DNA of 64,000 nt from an uncultured Cohaesibacter sp. (GTDB lineage Bacteria; Pseudomonadota; Alphaproteobacteria; Rhizobiales; Cohaesibacteraceae): NCBI RefSeq assembly GCF_963664735.1, contig NZ_OY761553.1, positions 3,407,001 to 3,471,000 on the forward strand. Reading direction: 5' to 3'. This document shows, one piece after another, positions 26,700 through 35,885 of the stretch. Every line of letters starts with the position of its first letter. Positions within the stretch are counted from its first letter, which is position 1. Below the pieces are notes generated by a model. The model did no database searches. It was given only the letters and a program-made list of their open reading frames with translations, and was not told where the DNA came from. The translations under genes were made by a program, and so were the position numbers.

Positions 26700-27224
26700 T
26701 TATTTCTTCACGTTGTTGATGGAAATCTGGATCATTTCTTTTGCTTTTTCCGGGCCAGCCCAGTCTTCGATCTTGACCCATTTGCCTGGCTCGAGATCCT
26801 TGTAATGCTCGAAGAAATGCTTGATCTGCTCTACAAGGTTTTTCGGCAGATCTTCATAGGTTTTGATGTGATCATAGTGCGTGGTCAGCTTGCTATGAGG
26901 AACAGCAACAACCTTTTCGTCCTTGCCACCATCGTCTTCCATGATCAGTACGCCAATTGGGCGAGCGCGCATGACAACACCCGGGGTCAGCTGAGCGTCG
27001 CCAACGACCAGAACGTCGATCGGGTCGCCATCATCGGCCAATGTGTTCGGAATGAAGCCATAATCACAAGGGTAGGCCATTGGGGTGAAAAGAAAACGAT
27101 CCACAAAGACAGCGCCGGATGCTTTGTCTACTTCATATTTAACTGAAGAGCCTTTTGGCACTTCGATAACAACGAAGATGTCTTCAGGGGCGTCTTTGCC
27201 TGCTGGGATTTCACTAATATTCAT
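26700..27224 (-). CDS. ppa: Inorganic pyrophosphatase
   Basis: A family I soluble pyrophosphatase of 174 residues that hydrolyses PPi and drives biosynthetic reactions forward. It starts [20 protein letters not shown] and contains [15 protein letters not shown], the metal-site block [10 protein letters not shown] with its aspartates, and the [22 protein letters not shown] segment. Length and motifs are standard. ATG 27224 follows GGAG at eight bases; a start eight codons upstream has no such site. Confidence 0.96.
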   Translation of the reverse strand: MNISEIPAGKDAPEDIFVVIEVPKGSSVKYEVDKASGAVFVDRFLFTPMAYPCDYGFIPNTLADDGDPIDVLVVGDAQLTPGVVMRARPIGVLIMEDDGGKDEKVVAVPHSKLTTHYDHIKTYEDLPKNLVEQIKHFFEHYKDLEPGKWVKIEDWAGPEKAKEMIQISINNVKK

Positions 27225-27549
27225 AGGTGCAACTCCAATTGAGATCACGGTGTTACAGCCGGTTTAGGGGGTCTTGGCGATGATGGCAAGACAAACATTT
27301 GGTTTAGGAGGAAGATTGACCCAATTTGTCAGCTGGTGGGGATCTGTTGTCGAGCTTGGCAACGGTGGAAGGAGGTAACGGTGAGGATTAACCCTTTGAG
27401 TACCACGATTTATAGAATTGCTGCTTGATGGAACTTTCCAGGTTCCTGATAGAGAGAATATTCAGATTCCGCGGTCACCATTGAAGGGAACAGTGCTGGC
27501 TCGTGCGAGAAGACATGAAGCCGAGCCATCAGTAAAGGGAGGCCAGACC
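27225..27549. other. Intergenic region between ppa and the microprotein gene
   Basis: This stretch of 325 bases carries the ppa promoter (minus strand) and, further on, the promoter and ribosome-binding site of the small plus-strand gene. No other structure stands out. Confidence 0.35.
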
Positions 27550-27639
27550 ATGACATTGTTTGATCCGATGAAATTTATGGTGTTTGTTGCCGGCTTTTCT
27601 CTGGTCGCCAGCTTCGTGCTGTTTGGATGGGTCGTTTAG
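27550..27639 (+). CDS. 29-residue membrane microprotein
   Basis: A tiny gene with a strong ribosome-binding site: AGGGAGG ends about seven bases before ATG 27550. The product begins MTLFDPMKFMVFVAG and continues as one hydrophobic helix (FSLVASFVLFGWVV) to the stop, so it is almost entirely a single membrane-spanning segment. It stands alone between ppa and amtB. Families of single-helix proteins of this size are usually missed in annotation; I recognise no homologue. The Shine-Dalgarno and amphipathic/hydrophobic composition are the evidence. Confidence 0.5.
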   Translation: MTLFDPMKFMVFVAGFSLVASFVLFGWVV

Positions 27640-27820
27640 GCTCCCGATGAAGCATGATAAATGCTGGCTAAATTTCAGGCCACATTGTTTGCTGTTTTCC
27701 ATCAAAATTCAAAGATTGCTGTTTATCTCCATCAACAGCTTGTCCGGCGTCTTGTGATCTTGTTGCTAGAGCGTGGGTATGGGGGGGCTGTTTGGATCAG
27801 ACCCGACCAATAGGGCTTCT

Positions 27821-27857
27821 AAAACAAAAGAAACCCGCCGGTGTTCCGACGGGTTTC
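27821..27857 (-). terminator. Terminator after amtB
   Basis: On the minus strand AAACCCGTCGG pairs with CCGGCGGGTTT (27846-27856 with 27831-27841), with one mismatch and a four-base loop, followed by TCTTTTGTTTT. It lies 80 bases beyond the amtB stop. Confidence 0.8.
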
Positions 27858-27936
27858 CCCCTCTGGGCCTGTGCAAGTAGGCCGTGGGTCATTCAGGCGG
27901 AGAGGTGATCAGGAGATCTCCGCCTTGCCCATTCTA

Positions 27937-29280
27937 TTATACGCGCTGGCTGCCAACGCCGAATTCTGGGTAAGCTTCGACGCCGATTTCAGCTTTGTCG
28001 AGACCCATATATTCTTCTTCTTCCGTAACACGGATACCCATGGTGGCTTTCAGGATTGCCCATACGATGAAGGCGCAAACCAGAGTGAAGGCACCGTAAG
28101 CAACAACACCGATGAACTGGGTGCCGTAAGAGGTTTCCGGGTTGGTGAATGGAACAATCATGGTGCCCCAGATACCGCAAACAAGGTGAACCGGAATAGC
28201 GCCGACAACGTCGTCGATTTTCAGTTTGTCGAGAAGCGGAACAGCGATGATGACAAGAACTGCACCAACAGCGCCAATTACGATGGATTCGCCAATGGTT
28301 GGGTACAGAGGCTCAGCGGTAATGGATACCAGACCAGCCAGTGCGCCGTTGAGAACCATGGTTACGTCGACCTTCTTGTAGAGGATCTGCAGAAGGATCA
28401 TAGCAGCGACAACGCCACCGGCAGCAGCCATGTTGGTGTTGGCGAAAATACGGGAAACGTCAGAAATGTCGCCGATGGTGCCCATAGCGAGCTGGGATGC
28501 GCCGTTAAAGCCGAACCAGCCGAGCCACAGGATGAACGTACCAAGTGTTGCCAGCGGAATGTTGGAAGCAGGCATCGGGTTGACGGAACCGTCAGCACCA
28601 TATTTGCCTTTACGAGCACCAAGCAGGAGAACACCAGCGAGAGCTGACCAGCCGCCTACAGAGTGAACGAGGGTAGAACCGGCGAAGTCGGAGAAGCCCA
28701 TTTCAGAGAGCCAGCCGCCGCCCCACTGCCAGGAACCGGCAATTGGGTAGATGAATGCGGTCAGAACAACGGTGAAGATCATGAACGGCCACAGTTTGAC
28801 GCGCTCTGCCAAAGTACCGGAAACAACAGATGCTGCGGTTGCAACGAATACCATCTGGAAGAACCAGTCAGAACCTGTGGAGTAGCCAGTATCCAAAGCG
28901 TTGCCGCCTACTGGATCCAGTTCATACATGAAAGAGAAAGTACCGATATAACCGCCGTCTACGCCGGTATACATCAGGTTGTAGCCGATCAGGTAGTACA
29001 TGATGCCAGCAACGGCATAAAGAGAAACGTTCTTCATGCTCTGCATGGAAACGTTCTTGGAGCGAACCAGACCAGCTTCGAGCATTGCAAAGCCAGCTGC
29101 CATCCACATAACGAGGAAACCGCCGACCAAGAAGAGCAGGGTGTTAAAGATATATTGAGTGTGAGCAGCTGCTTCGCCAGTCGCTGCCGCAGCTGCTGCA
29201 TCTGCAGCTTCCTGGGCGAGGGCCGGTCCGGCCGCAAGGCTTGCTGCGCCAACAAGAAGGGCAAGGGTTACTTTTGACAT
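27937..29280 (-). CDS. amtB: Ammonium transporter
   Basis: A 447-residue Amt/Rh-family ammonium channel. It has a cleavable signal (MSKVTLALLVGAASLAAGPA), then eleven helices starting TLLFLVGGFLVMWMAAGFAMLEAGL. DFAGSTLVHSVGGWSALAG contains the first pore histidine, and LVCGIWGTMIV, lying after VVGAIPVH with the second pore histidine, is the other family block. ATG 29280 follows AAGGA. It lies 43 bases downstream of glnK in the usual glnK-amtB pair; GlnK blocks the channel when nitrogen is plentiful. The operon carries a sigma-54-type promoter in front of glnK. Confidence 0.96.
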   Translation of the reverse strand: MSKVTLALLVGAASLAAGPALAQEAADAAAAAATGEAAAHTQYIFNTLLFLVGGFLVMWMAAGFAMLEAGLVRSKNVSMQSMKNVSLYAVAGIMYYLIGYNLMYTGVDGGYIGTFSFMYELDPVGGNALDTGYSTGSDWFFQMVFVATAASVVSGTLAERVKLWPFMIFTVVLTAFIYPIAGSWQWGGGWLSEMGFSDFAGSTLVHSVGGWSALAGVLLLGARKGKYGADGSVNPMPASNIPLATLGTFILWLGWFGFNGASQLAMGTIGDISDVSRIFANTNMAAAGGVVAAMILLQILYKKVDVTMVLNGALAGLVSITAEPLYPTIGESIVIGAVGAVLVIIAVPLLDKLKIDDVVGAIPVHLVCGIWGTMIVPFTNPETSYGTQFIGVVAYGAFTLVCAFIVWAILKATMGIRVTEEEEYMGLDKAEIGVEAYPEFGVGSQRV

Positions 29281-29323
29281 TTGATTGTCCTTGTTTTTCA
29301 CTTCTACTTGATTGGGGTTTGGC

Positions 29324-29671
<348 letters not shown>

Positions 29672-29774
29672 TCAATGTCCCTCTTATGGGTTTTGTCCCT
29701 CTGACGGGTTTGGTTGTCGTGCCCCAAATACCATTATTCTGGGGCAAAACTTCTTCGTTTTGTGCCTTCTCTCT

Positions 29775-29790
29775 TACAAAAGCCGTGCCA
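29775..29790 (-). promoter_or_regulatory. Sigma-54-type promoter of glnK-amtB
   Basis: On the minus strand this reads TGGCACGGCTTTTGTA, against the consensus TGGCACG-N4-TTGCA. The -24 element is exact and the -12 element differs by one base (TTGT for TTGC). The GG-to-G spacing of ten is correct. It lies 113 bases upstream of the glnK start. Confidence 0.7.
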
Positions 29791-29992
29791 GTTTCGTAAC
29801 TTTTTGTTAAGTTATTGAAACTTTATTAGAATTTGCTTTTTGAGCGAAAAATTGATCTTTGCTTCATATTTGTGCATACATTCGATTTGCGGAATAATTG
29901 TGCAAAAATAAAAAATTGCCCATTTTTAGTGCATGCTTTGTGGCCGTTTTGTGGTGAGAGAAAAGCAATGAGTCATTTCAAGAGTTTAAACT

Positions 29993-30007
29993 GCACATTC
30001 ATTGTGC
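29993..30007. promoter_or_regulatory. NtrC-like binding site upstream of glnK
   Basis: GCAC, seven bases, GTGC (29993-29996 and 30004-30007) matches the core of the NtrC consensus GCAC-N7-GTGC. It lies about 200 bases upstream of the sigma-54-like promoter, an enhancer-type distance. The rest of 29663-30050 is AT-rich and has no gene. Confidence 0.5.
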
Positions 30008-30050
30008 GGACATTCCAAATAAGTCGCAATGCTTGCTTGAAATCACACAA

Positions 30051-30914
30051 TTAATCATCAATTTCGCGTATAAGGCCCTCTTGGCTGGCTGATGCTACCA
30101 ATGTGCCGTCGCGACGGTAGAGACTGCCTCTATTATAGCCACGAGCCCCTCCTGCCCATGGGCTGTCCTGACAATAGAGCAGCCATTCATCTGCGCGAAA
30201 ATCATTATGAAACCACATGGCATGGTCCAGACTGGCTGCACTGATTTTTGTGCTGAAAACGGATAGTCCATGGGCGAATAGCGAAGTGTCCAGCAGTGTC
30301 ATGTCCGATGCATAGGCCAGGGCGCATTTATGGATTGCCGGATCATCGGGCAGTCTTGAGGTTGTCCGGACCCAAATAAACTGCTGCGGCTCCAGCTTTT
30401 TGCGTGTCACATAGTGTTCCATATTCACCGGACGCAGCTCGATCGGGCGTTCCCGCCGGAAATAGGCTTTGATGTTATCCGGTGCCTTGGCCACGTAGCT
30501 CTCGTAGACCTCCTCTTCGGTTGGCAGGTCTTCCGGTTCAGGGATGTCAGGCATATCGATTTGATGGTTTAGTCCTTTTTCCTTTTTATGGAAGGAGGCT
30601 GCCATCGTGAAAATGGCTTTGCCATGCTGAATGGCTAGAACACGCCGTGTCGAAAAGGATTTGCCATCGCGCAGGCGATCAACCTCATAAATAATCGGCG
30701 TTTTGGGATCACCCATTCGCATGAAATAGCAATGCAAAGAGTGAGCGCCGCGTGCGGGATCGACTGTGCGGGAGGCCGCCACCAGGGCCTGGCCGATGAC
30801 CTGACCGCCAAATACCCTTTGCCAGCCATCTTGAGGGCTCCGGCCTCTGAACAGGTCCTGTTCAAGGGTTTCCAGGTCGAGAATGGAGAGGAGTGTGTCA
30901 ATTGCTGAGTTCAT
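30051..30914 (-). CDS. tesB: Acyl-CoA thioesterase II
   Basis: A 287-residue double-hotdog thioesterase hydrolysing acyl-CoA to free acid and CoA. It shows LDLETLEQDLFRGRSPQDGWQ at the N-terminus, VFGGQVIGQALVAA with AHSLHCYFMRMGDP, and SLDHAMWFHNDFRADEWLLY, the second domain with the catalytic Asp of the family. PWAGGARGYNRGSLYRRDGTLVAS ends it in the standard way. ATG 30914 gives the usual N-terminus MNSAIDTLLSIL. Transcribed alone, ending 388 bases before glnK begins. Confidence 0.95.
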   Translation of the reverse strand: MNSAIDTLLSILDLETLEQDLFRGRSPQDGWQRVFGGQVIGQALVAASRTVDPARGAHSLHCYFMRMGDPKTPIIYEVDRLRDGKSFSTRRVLAIQHGKAIFTMAASFHKKEKGLNHQIDMPDIPEPEDLPTEEEVYESYVAKAPDNIKAYFRRERPIELRPVNMEHYVTRKKLEPQQFIWVRTTSRLPDDPAIHKCALAYASDMTLLDTSLFAHGLSVFSTKISAASLDHAMWFHNDFRADEWLLYCQDSPWAGGARGYNRGSLYRRDGTLVASASQEGLIREIDD

Positions 30915-31156
30915 TGAAAGCTTCCGGTATGAGGCATGATCAAAGATCACCAAAATTACCAAGCGAGATAGGGTGCAGCGCTCCGATGGTTATAGCAATT
31001 CCGGCGCTGATAAAAAAATCCCTTTCTCTAGTCAGTTTGTCGAGACCGATATATATCTAGTCGCTATATAATGGAAAGTGAGTATTCTCGGTATTTGATG
31101 CCCGGTCCTTTTGCAAGGGCCAGAGGCTTCATTGAATGGCAGAAGGGGCAGATGGG

Positions 31157-32434
31157 ATGATGTCTTCGCAAAAGAGCCGGAAAAGCGCAACTGGCGCCAA
31201 TGATAATAGTGCAGGTCTGAAGGCGCGCTATGATCTGGTGATTGCCGGTGGCGGCTATGTCGGTTTGTCGTTGGCGTTGGCTGTGCGGCAGGCGAGCGGC
31301 CTGTCTGTGCTGGTTGTCGAGCCACAGGCGCTCTGTAAAATGCGCAAGGACGAACGTGCCTCTGCCATTGCATCCGCGGCAACAAGAATGCTGCAGGGAC
31401 TGGGCGTGTGGAACGCAATCGAGCCTGAAGCCGAAGCAATCCGGAAAATGCTTGTTACCGATAGCCAGCTCAAGGATATCGTGCGGCCTGCTTTGCTCAC
31501 CTTTGAGGGCGATGCAAAAGATGGCACTCCATTTGCTTATATGGTGCCGAATGGTGTGATGGTCGGTGCATTGGCTGATGCCGCCCGATCTGCAGGTGTC
31601 GAGATTCTCGAGGGCGATAGCGTCAAGGATTTCGTCGTAACAGGAACGGCAGCTTCTATCCAGCTTCAATCGGGTGGTTCTATCGATGCCAGCCTGCTGG
31701 TGGCGGCTGATGGCGTTCGTTCGCGCCTCAGAGAGCTTGCTGGTATTCATACAAATCGGTTCACCTATGATCAGGTTGGTATCGTCACAACCGTTGAACA
31801 TGAGCGGCCACATGAAGGCTGCGCCGTGGAGCATTTCCTTCCCGCTGGTCCTTTTGCCATTTTGCCGCTTAAGGGGAATCGCTCGTCGCTGGTTTGGAAT
31901 GAGCGAACCGATGATGCCAATCGCCTGTTGGCAATGGATGACTTCACATTCGGGTTGGAGCTGGAACGACGGTTCGGCAAGCAGTTGGGCGAGATTACAG
32001 AAAAAGGCCCGCGCAGGGGTTTTCCGCTGGGTATGGTTCTGGCGCGTTCTTATGTTGCGCCGCGGTTCGCTCTGATCGGCGATGCCGCCCATGCCATTCA
32101 CCCGATTGCAGGGCAGGGGCTCAATCTTGGCTTCAAGGATGTGGCTTCGTTAGGCGAGGTTCTCGTGGAAGCTGCCCGGTTGGGGCAAGATATTGGCGCA
32201 TTCGACGTGCTGGAGCGTTATCAGGCCTGGCGTCGGTTTGACGTAACGCAGATGTGCATAACCTGCGATTTGCTCAACAGGTTGTTTTCAAACAACAGCA
32301 GCGTGCTGCGTCATGTACGCGACTTCGGTCTTGGTGTTGTGGATCGCCTGCCCGGTCTCAAGCGCATGTTCATTGAAGAAGCTGCTGGCAATCGCGGTGA
32401 AGTGCCGAAATTGCTGCGCGGGGAAGTGCTTTGA
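31157..32434 (+). CDS. UbiH/UbiF/COQ6-family FAD-dependent hydroxylase
   Basis: A flavoprotein monooxygenase of about 425 residues in the ubiquinone-ring hydroxylase family. It has the FAD-binding YDLVIAGGGYVGLSLALAV near the N-terminus, the ERASAIASAATRML loop, LLVAADGVRSRLRELAGI (the second FAD motif) and GDAAHAIHPIAGQGLNLGFKD near the C-terminus. Which ring position it hydroxylates cannot be said; alphaproteobacteria often use one or two of these enzymes, including UbiL. ATG 31157 is chosen; ATG 31136 would add seven residues. Confidence 0.92.
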   Translation: MMSSQKSRKSATGANDNSAGLKARYDLVIAGGGYVGLSLALAVRQASGLSVLVVEPQALCKMRKDERASAIASAATRMLQGLGVWNAIEPEAEAIRKMLVTDSQLKDIVRPALLTFEGDAKDGTPFAYMVPNGVMVGALADAARSAGVEILEGDSVKDFVVTGTAASIQLQSGGSIDASLLVAADGVRSRLRELAGIHTNRFTYDQVGIVTTVEHERPHEGCAVEHFLPAGPFAILPLKGNRSSLVWNERTDDANRLLAMDDFTFGLELERRFGKQLGEITEKGPRRGFPLGMVLARSYVAPRFALIGDAAHAIHPIAGQGLNLGFKDVASLGEVLVEAARLGQDIGAFDVLERYQAWRRFDVTQMCITCDLLNRLFSNNSSVLRHVRDFGLGVVDRLPGLKRMFIEEAAGNRGEVPKLLRGEVL

Positions 32435-32466
32435 TCTGCAAGGCGGGAGTTTGAAGGACTGCTTTA

Positions 32467-32685
32467 TCAGTCTTCGAGTTGGCGTGCCTCACTTGGCAGC
32501 ATGATGGGCACGCCGTCTCTGATCGGGTAGGCGAGCTTGGCAGCGTGACTGATCAGCTCTTGGGCTTCCGGATCATATTTAAGCGTTGCCTTGGTTAGTG
32601 GACAGACGAGAATTTCGAGCAGTTTGCGATCAACGGCTCCGGATTTTTCGGATTCGGTGATTTCAGGGGATGTATCCTCACTCAT
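32467..32685 (-). CDS. Trm112 family protein
   Basis: A 72-residue protein of the Trm112/YcaR (COG2835) family. The signature is [18 protein letters not shown] and [21 protein letters not shown]. Only one cysteine is present, as in many alphaproteobacterial members, so a full zinc site is not expected. Eukaryotic Trm112 activates methyltransferases; the bacterial role is unclear. ATG 32685 follows AAGGAG. Stop codons converge with the hydroxylase gene; it follows the LON-domain gene by 28 bases. Confidence 0.9.
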   Translation of the reverse strand: MSEDTSPEITESEKSGAVDRKLLEILVCPLTKATLKYDPEAQELISHAAKLAYPIRDGVPIMLPSEARQLED

Positions 32686-32713
32686 CTGATCGGCTCCTTC
32701 ATGCCCAGTTTGC

Positions 32714-33415
32714 CTATTGCAGAGTCTTCGGGGAATCGCCGCTTTCGCTGGCAAGATGCATTTCGGTAATGGCGATGAGCGTTTCTGCGCGCAAGGCCAG
32801 ACTTTCCGCTTCCAGCAAGGCTTGCTTTTCGGCCAGGCCGTAGGGGCTCATCATGGACAAGGAATTGACAAGCACTTCATTGGAAGACTTGCCGATGCTT
32901 TCCCAATCGGCTTCCATGTCATTTGCGTCAAGAAACGCACGGAAAGTATCCAGAACGCCTTCCCGATTGACCTGTTCTTCGCCCATCCCTTCGGTCAGGT
33001 CATGAACAAACTCTTCGCAATCGATCTCTGCGAGGCGGAAAGGCAGATCAGTGAGCAATTCCTTGACCAGCCTGAACCGACAAATGCCCGAAAGGGTGAT
33101 GAGAACGCGCCCGTCACCGGTTTCTCCATAGGCAGAGACCCTGCCCAGACATCCCACCTGCTGAAGCTTGGGGGCGAAGAGCTTGTCGGGCGCATCGGTC
33201 TCAGCCGGGTCGACAGCGGGCTCCTGCGGCTGAATGATGCCGATGATACGATCCTTGTGAATGGCGTAATCGACCATCATCAGGTAGCGCTCTTCGAAAA
33301 TGTTCAGGGGCATCTGGGTGCGCGGCAGCAATAGAGCTTCCTCAAGGGGGAATACCGGAACAATTGCCGGTATATCTCTTGGGCTGTCATAATATGCATT
33401 GCCTGCCTGGGCCAT
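32714..33415 (-). CDS. LON substrate-binding domain protein
   Basis: A 233-residue protein consisting of the N-terminal (substrate-binding) domain of LON protease without the AAA or peptidase domains. It begins [20 protein letters not shown], then [23 protein letters not shown] (the key family block), and later [21 protein letters not shown] and [11 protein letters not shown]. The family (COG2802) is widespread and of unknown function. ATG 33415 follows AAGGAG. It lies between the thioredoxin-like gene and the Trm112-like gene on the same strand, the common Rhizobiales order. Confidence 0.92.
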   Translation of the reverse strand: MAQAGNAYYDSPRDIPAIVPVFPLEEALLLPRTQMPLNIFEERYLMMVDYAIHKDRIIGIIQPQEPAVDPAETDAPDKLFAPKLQQVGCLGRVSAYGETGDGRVLITLSGICRFRLVKELLTDLPFRLAEIDCEEFVHDLTEGMGEEQVNREGVLDTFRAFLDANDMEADWESIGKSSNEVLVNSLSMMSPYGLAEKQALLEAESLALRAETLIAITEMHLASESGDSPKTLQ

Positions 33416-33538
33416 TTTGTCTCCTTGGTTCCCGCAGCAATTTGCTCCGTGGCTGCCGGAATAACTGGATTGTTTGATCTTGCCTATGAGCAAAGACCGC
33501 CGATGGGACATTCCGGTCATCGACGGTCGGTAGCGTGA

Positions 33539-34528
33539 TTACGAAAACAGGATCGAGGATAGCTGTCTACGGCCATAAACACTGGCCGGATCCATCACGC
33601 CCCAGCTTTCGAAAAATTGCAACAGTTGCTTGCGAGCACCGTCATCGTTCCATTCGCGATCGCGTTTTATGATCGAGATGAGGTGATCGACCGCATCTTG
33701 CCGCATATTCTTGCCATTCAGTGCAACGGCAAGATCAAACTGGGCCTGATTGTCTTGCGGGTTTGCTTCCACTCTGGCCTGCAGATCTGCCATGTCGCCC
33801 AGGTTGGCGCTTTGTTCGGCAAGCTCTAGGCTGGCCTTTGCAGTGATGGCTTCTTTTTCCTTCAGAGCCTCTTCTGGCAGACTGTCAAACAGGGTGCGGG
33901 CCTTCTCGATTTCCTCGTTGGCAAGCAAGCATCTGATCATGCCGATAGTGGCTGGATGAAAGCCCGGAACCTGCTGCATGATGGCGCCAAAAATCTGGGC
34001 CGCTTCAATCGGGTTTCCTGCTTCGAGCAATTCGTTGGCCTGTTTGCAAGCCTCTTCAACCGGATCTGCCTGAGGTTCTGTGCCGTTCTTCTCGATAAAG
34101 GCCTTGATCTGGCTCATCGGCTGAGCCCCCATGAAACCATCAACGGGGCGGCCATCCTTGAACGCGACTACGGCGGGGACAGACTGGATGCCCATCTGCT
34201 GAGGGATCGCGGGATGATCATCAATGTTCAGTTTGACCAGTTTGACCCTGCCCTTGGCTTCGGTAACCGCCTGTTCCAGATTTGGCCCCAGCTGTTTGCA
34301 CGGGCCGCACCAGGGAGCCCAGAAGTCAACCAGAATGGTTGTGCTTTTGGAGGCTTCAATAACGTCCTGCATGAACTCCTGAGTTGAAGTATCCTTGATT
34401 AACGGACCTGTATTTGCCGGCTTGGGAGCCGGTTTCGGAGCCGCGCCGAATGACTGCGGTTCGGTGCTCGGAGAGGTGGTGTAGCTGGCGGACATGCCGC
34501 TTCCGTAACCGTATGTGGTATTGCTCAT
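33539..34528 (-). CDS. Thioredoxin-domain TPR protein (CnoX/YbbN-like)
   Basis: A 329-residue protein: a Pro/Ala/Ser-rich N-terminal 40 residues, a thioredoxin domain (about 45-150) with the active site FWAPWCGPCKQL (Cys74 and Cys77), and C-terminal TPR-like helices. This is the CnoX (YbbN) architecture, a redox-linked holdase that hands clients to GroEL; in alphaproteobacteria it is often annotated trxA. Unlike E. coli CnoX (SxxC) it keeps both active-site cysteines, so it should be able to act as an oxidoreductase. ATG 34528 follows AAGGA. Confidence 0.9.
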   Translation of the reverse strand: MSNTTYGYGSGMSASYTTSPSTEPQSFGAAPKPAPKPANTGPLIKDTSTQEFMQDVIEASKSTTILVDFWAPWCGPCKQLGPNLEQAVTEAKGRVKLVKLNIDDHPAIPQQMGIQSVPAVVAFKDGRPVDGFMGAQPMSQIKAFIEKNGTEPQADPVEEACKQANELLEAGNPIEAAQIFGAIMQQVPGFHPATIGMIRCLLANEEIEKARTLFDSLPEEALKEKEAITAKASLELAEQSANLGDMADLQARVEANPQDNQAQFDLAVALNGKNMRQDAVDHLISIIKRDREWNDDGARKQLLQFFESWGVMDPASVYGRRQLSSILFS

Positions 34529-34747
34529 ATGGACGGTCCTTTTTGTGAGGGACTGTGCCTGCCTTCTGGGGTTTCGGACAGTATCAAAGTTTGTATGTGA
34601 AAGCCAAAATGTAAACAGGTTACATGCCTTGCGACTATTGGTTCCAATATGGGACAGCGACCTATTTTGTTCAATGCCCAATTGGCCTGAAAGGCAATTT
34701 ACATGTTCACCCTTAGGGAAACCATCATGAGGCCGATGGTTCGGCGC

Positions 34748-35266
34748 CTAAAGCTCTTCTTTTTCGAGCGTCAATATCGTGGGTGCGTGGCCCGTTGCCT
34801 CAAGAAAGCGCAAGAGATCCTCGCGGTCAATCGCCGTGGTCGCGGTATTTTCTAGCGGATGGAAATTAAGCAGTTCCTTCTTCATGAGGTTGGCATCAAG
34901 CACCAGATTGACTGCATGGGCATCCTTGTCATTGATCAGCGAGAAGGGGGTTACTGATCCGGGGCGCACGCCCAGATGTTCCCACAAAAGGTCTGCATTG
35001 CAGAAGCTGACGCGACCGCAATCATATTTTTTATGGAAGCTTTTGAGGTCAACATCGGTATCGTTCAGGCACACGACAAGAACCATTTTTCCTTTCTTGT
35101 CTTTCAAGAACAGGTTCTTGGTGTGGCCGCCGGGCAGGTTTTCCTTGATCTTGTGGCTTTCGCTCACCGTGAAAACGGCTTCATGCTCGTGTGTGACTGT
35201 TTTGATATCAAGGGCTGCCAGAAAATTCATCAGGTCCTGACGGCTGCATTTGGGAGATGATTCCAT
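34748..35266 (-). CDS. Prolyl-tRNA editing domain protein (ProX/YbaK-like)
   Basis: A 172-residue stand-alone editing-domain protein of the YbaK/INS superfamily. It shows HEHEAVFTVSESHKIKENLPGGHTKNLFLKD, the ProX signature with the catalytic lysine region, and VRPGSVTPFSLINDKDAHAV, the conserved ligand-binding block. ProX deacylates mischarged Ala-tRNA(Pro). ATG 35266 is preferred; the further upstream TTG lacks support. It is a single gene. Confidence 0.9.
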   Translation of the reverse strand: MESSPKCSRQDLMNFLAALDIKTVTHEHEAVFTVSESHKIKENLPGGHTKNLFLKDKKGKMVLVVCLNDTDVDLKSFHKKYDCGRVSFCNADLLWEHLGVRPGSVTPFSLINDKDAHAVNLVLDANLMKKELLNFHPLENTATTAIDREDLLRFLEATGHAPTILTLEKEEL

Positions 35267-35501
35267 TTGATTTTGCTTTGTTCTTTTCCTGTGTAGCAAA
35301 TTTTATCGGTATGAATTGGCTCGGGTTGGTGCCCGGTTGAAAGGTCCGGCGCATATAATTCAGGTCAATTCATAGAGCGATGTAAAAAATCTCGCAAGGG
35401 ATGCGCTCATGTTATGCGAGGCACATGGCAAGCAAGTTTTTCACTGTTTGTGAAAAAAATGCACAGCCAGTGGGAAAAAATCATTTTTTGTAATTTCCCT
35501 G

Positions 35502-35530
35502 TTGCAATTGCTCCTCAGGTCGTACATATA
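35502..35530 (+). promoter_or_regulatory. Probable promoter of tRNA-Gly
   Basis: TTGCAA (35502-35507), 17 bases, CATATA (35525-35530): a good sigma-70-type spacing with a near-consensus -35. Transcription would start about 70 bases before the tRNA. Confidence 0.4.
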
Positions 35531-35605
35531 AGCACGCACAGACGCCATGGAGCGCCGCGACGGTTTAGCCGATAGATGCTAAGCAGTTGAGAAACAAAAA
35601 GTTTC

Positions 35606-35680
35606 GCGGGCGTAGCTCAGGGGTAGAGCACAACCTTGCCAAGGTTGGGGTCGTGGGTTCGAATCCCATCGCCCGCTCCA
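35606..35680 (+). tRNA. tRNA-Gly (anticodon GCC)
   Basis: A 75-base cloverleaf. GCGGGCG pairs with CGCCCGC, the anticodon loop TTGCCAA reads GCC, the T arm is GTGGGTTCGAATCCCAT, and CCA is encoded at 35678-35680. It decodes GGC and GGU. Confidence 0.97.
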
Positions 35681-35686
35681 TTATCG

Positions 35687-35717
35687 AAAAGGCTGCAACA
35701 TTTGTTGCGGCCTTTTT
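35687..35717 (+). terminator. Terminator after tRNA-Gly
   Basis: AAAAGGCTGCAACA (35687-35700) pairs with TTGTTGCGGCCTTTT (35702-35716) with one mismatch and a very short loop, ending in a T run. Confidence 0.75.
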
Positions 35718-35885
35718 GTTTTTCGGTGGTCTGTTTCAAGACAGGTGGCGCCAAAAGACTTGACTATGCAAATCCCTCAATCAGACAACTATTGTTGCAA
35801 ACTATTGGAAAAATTGTCCAAGTTTTAAGTAGTTTTAGTTAGCTTCGGCATGTTGTCTTAGGAAAGCTGAAGGGGGCCGAGCACC

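Noticed and set aside
31064..32101. Minus-strand frame opposite the UbiH-type hydroxylase
   Set aside because: Low-similarity, Cys/His-rich translation without motifs; the plus-strand FAD motifs are decisive.
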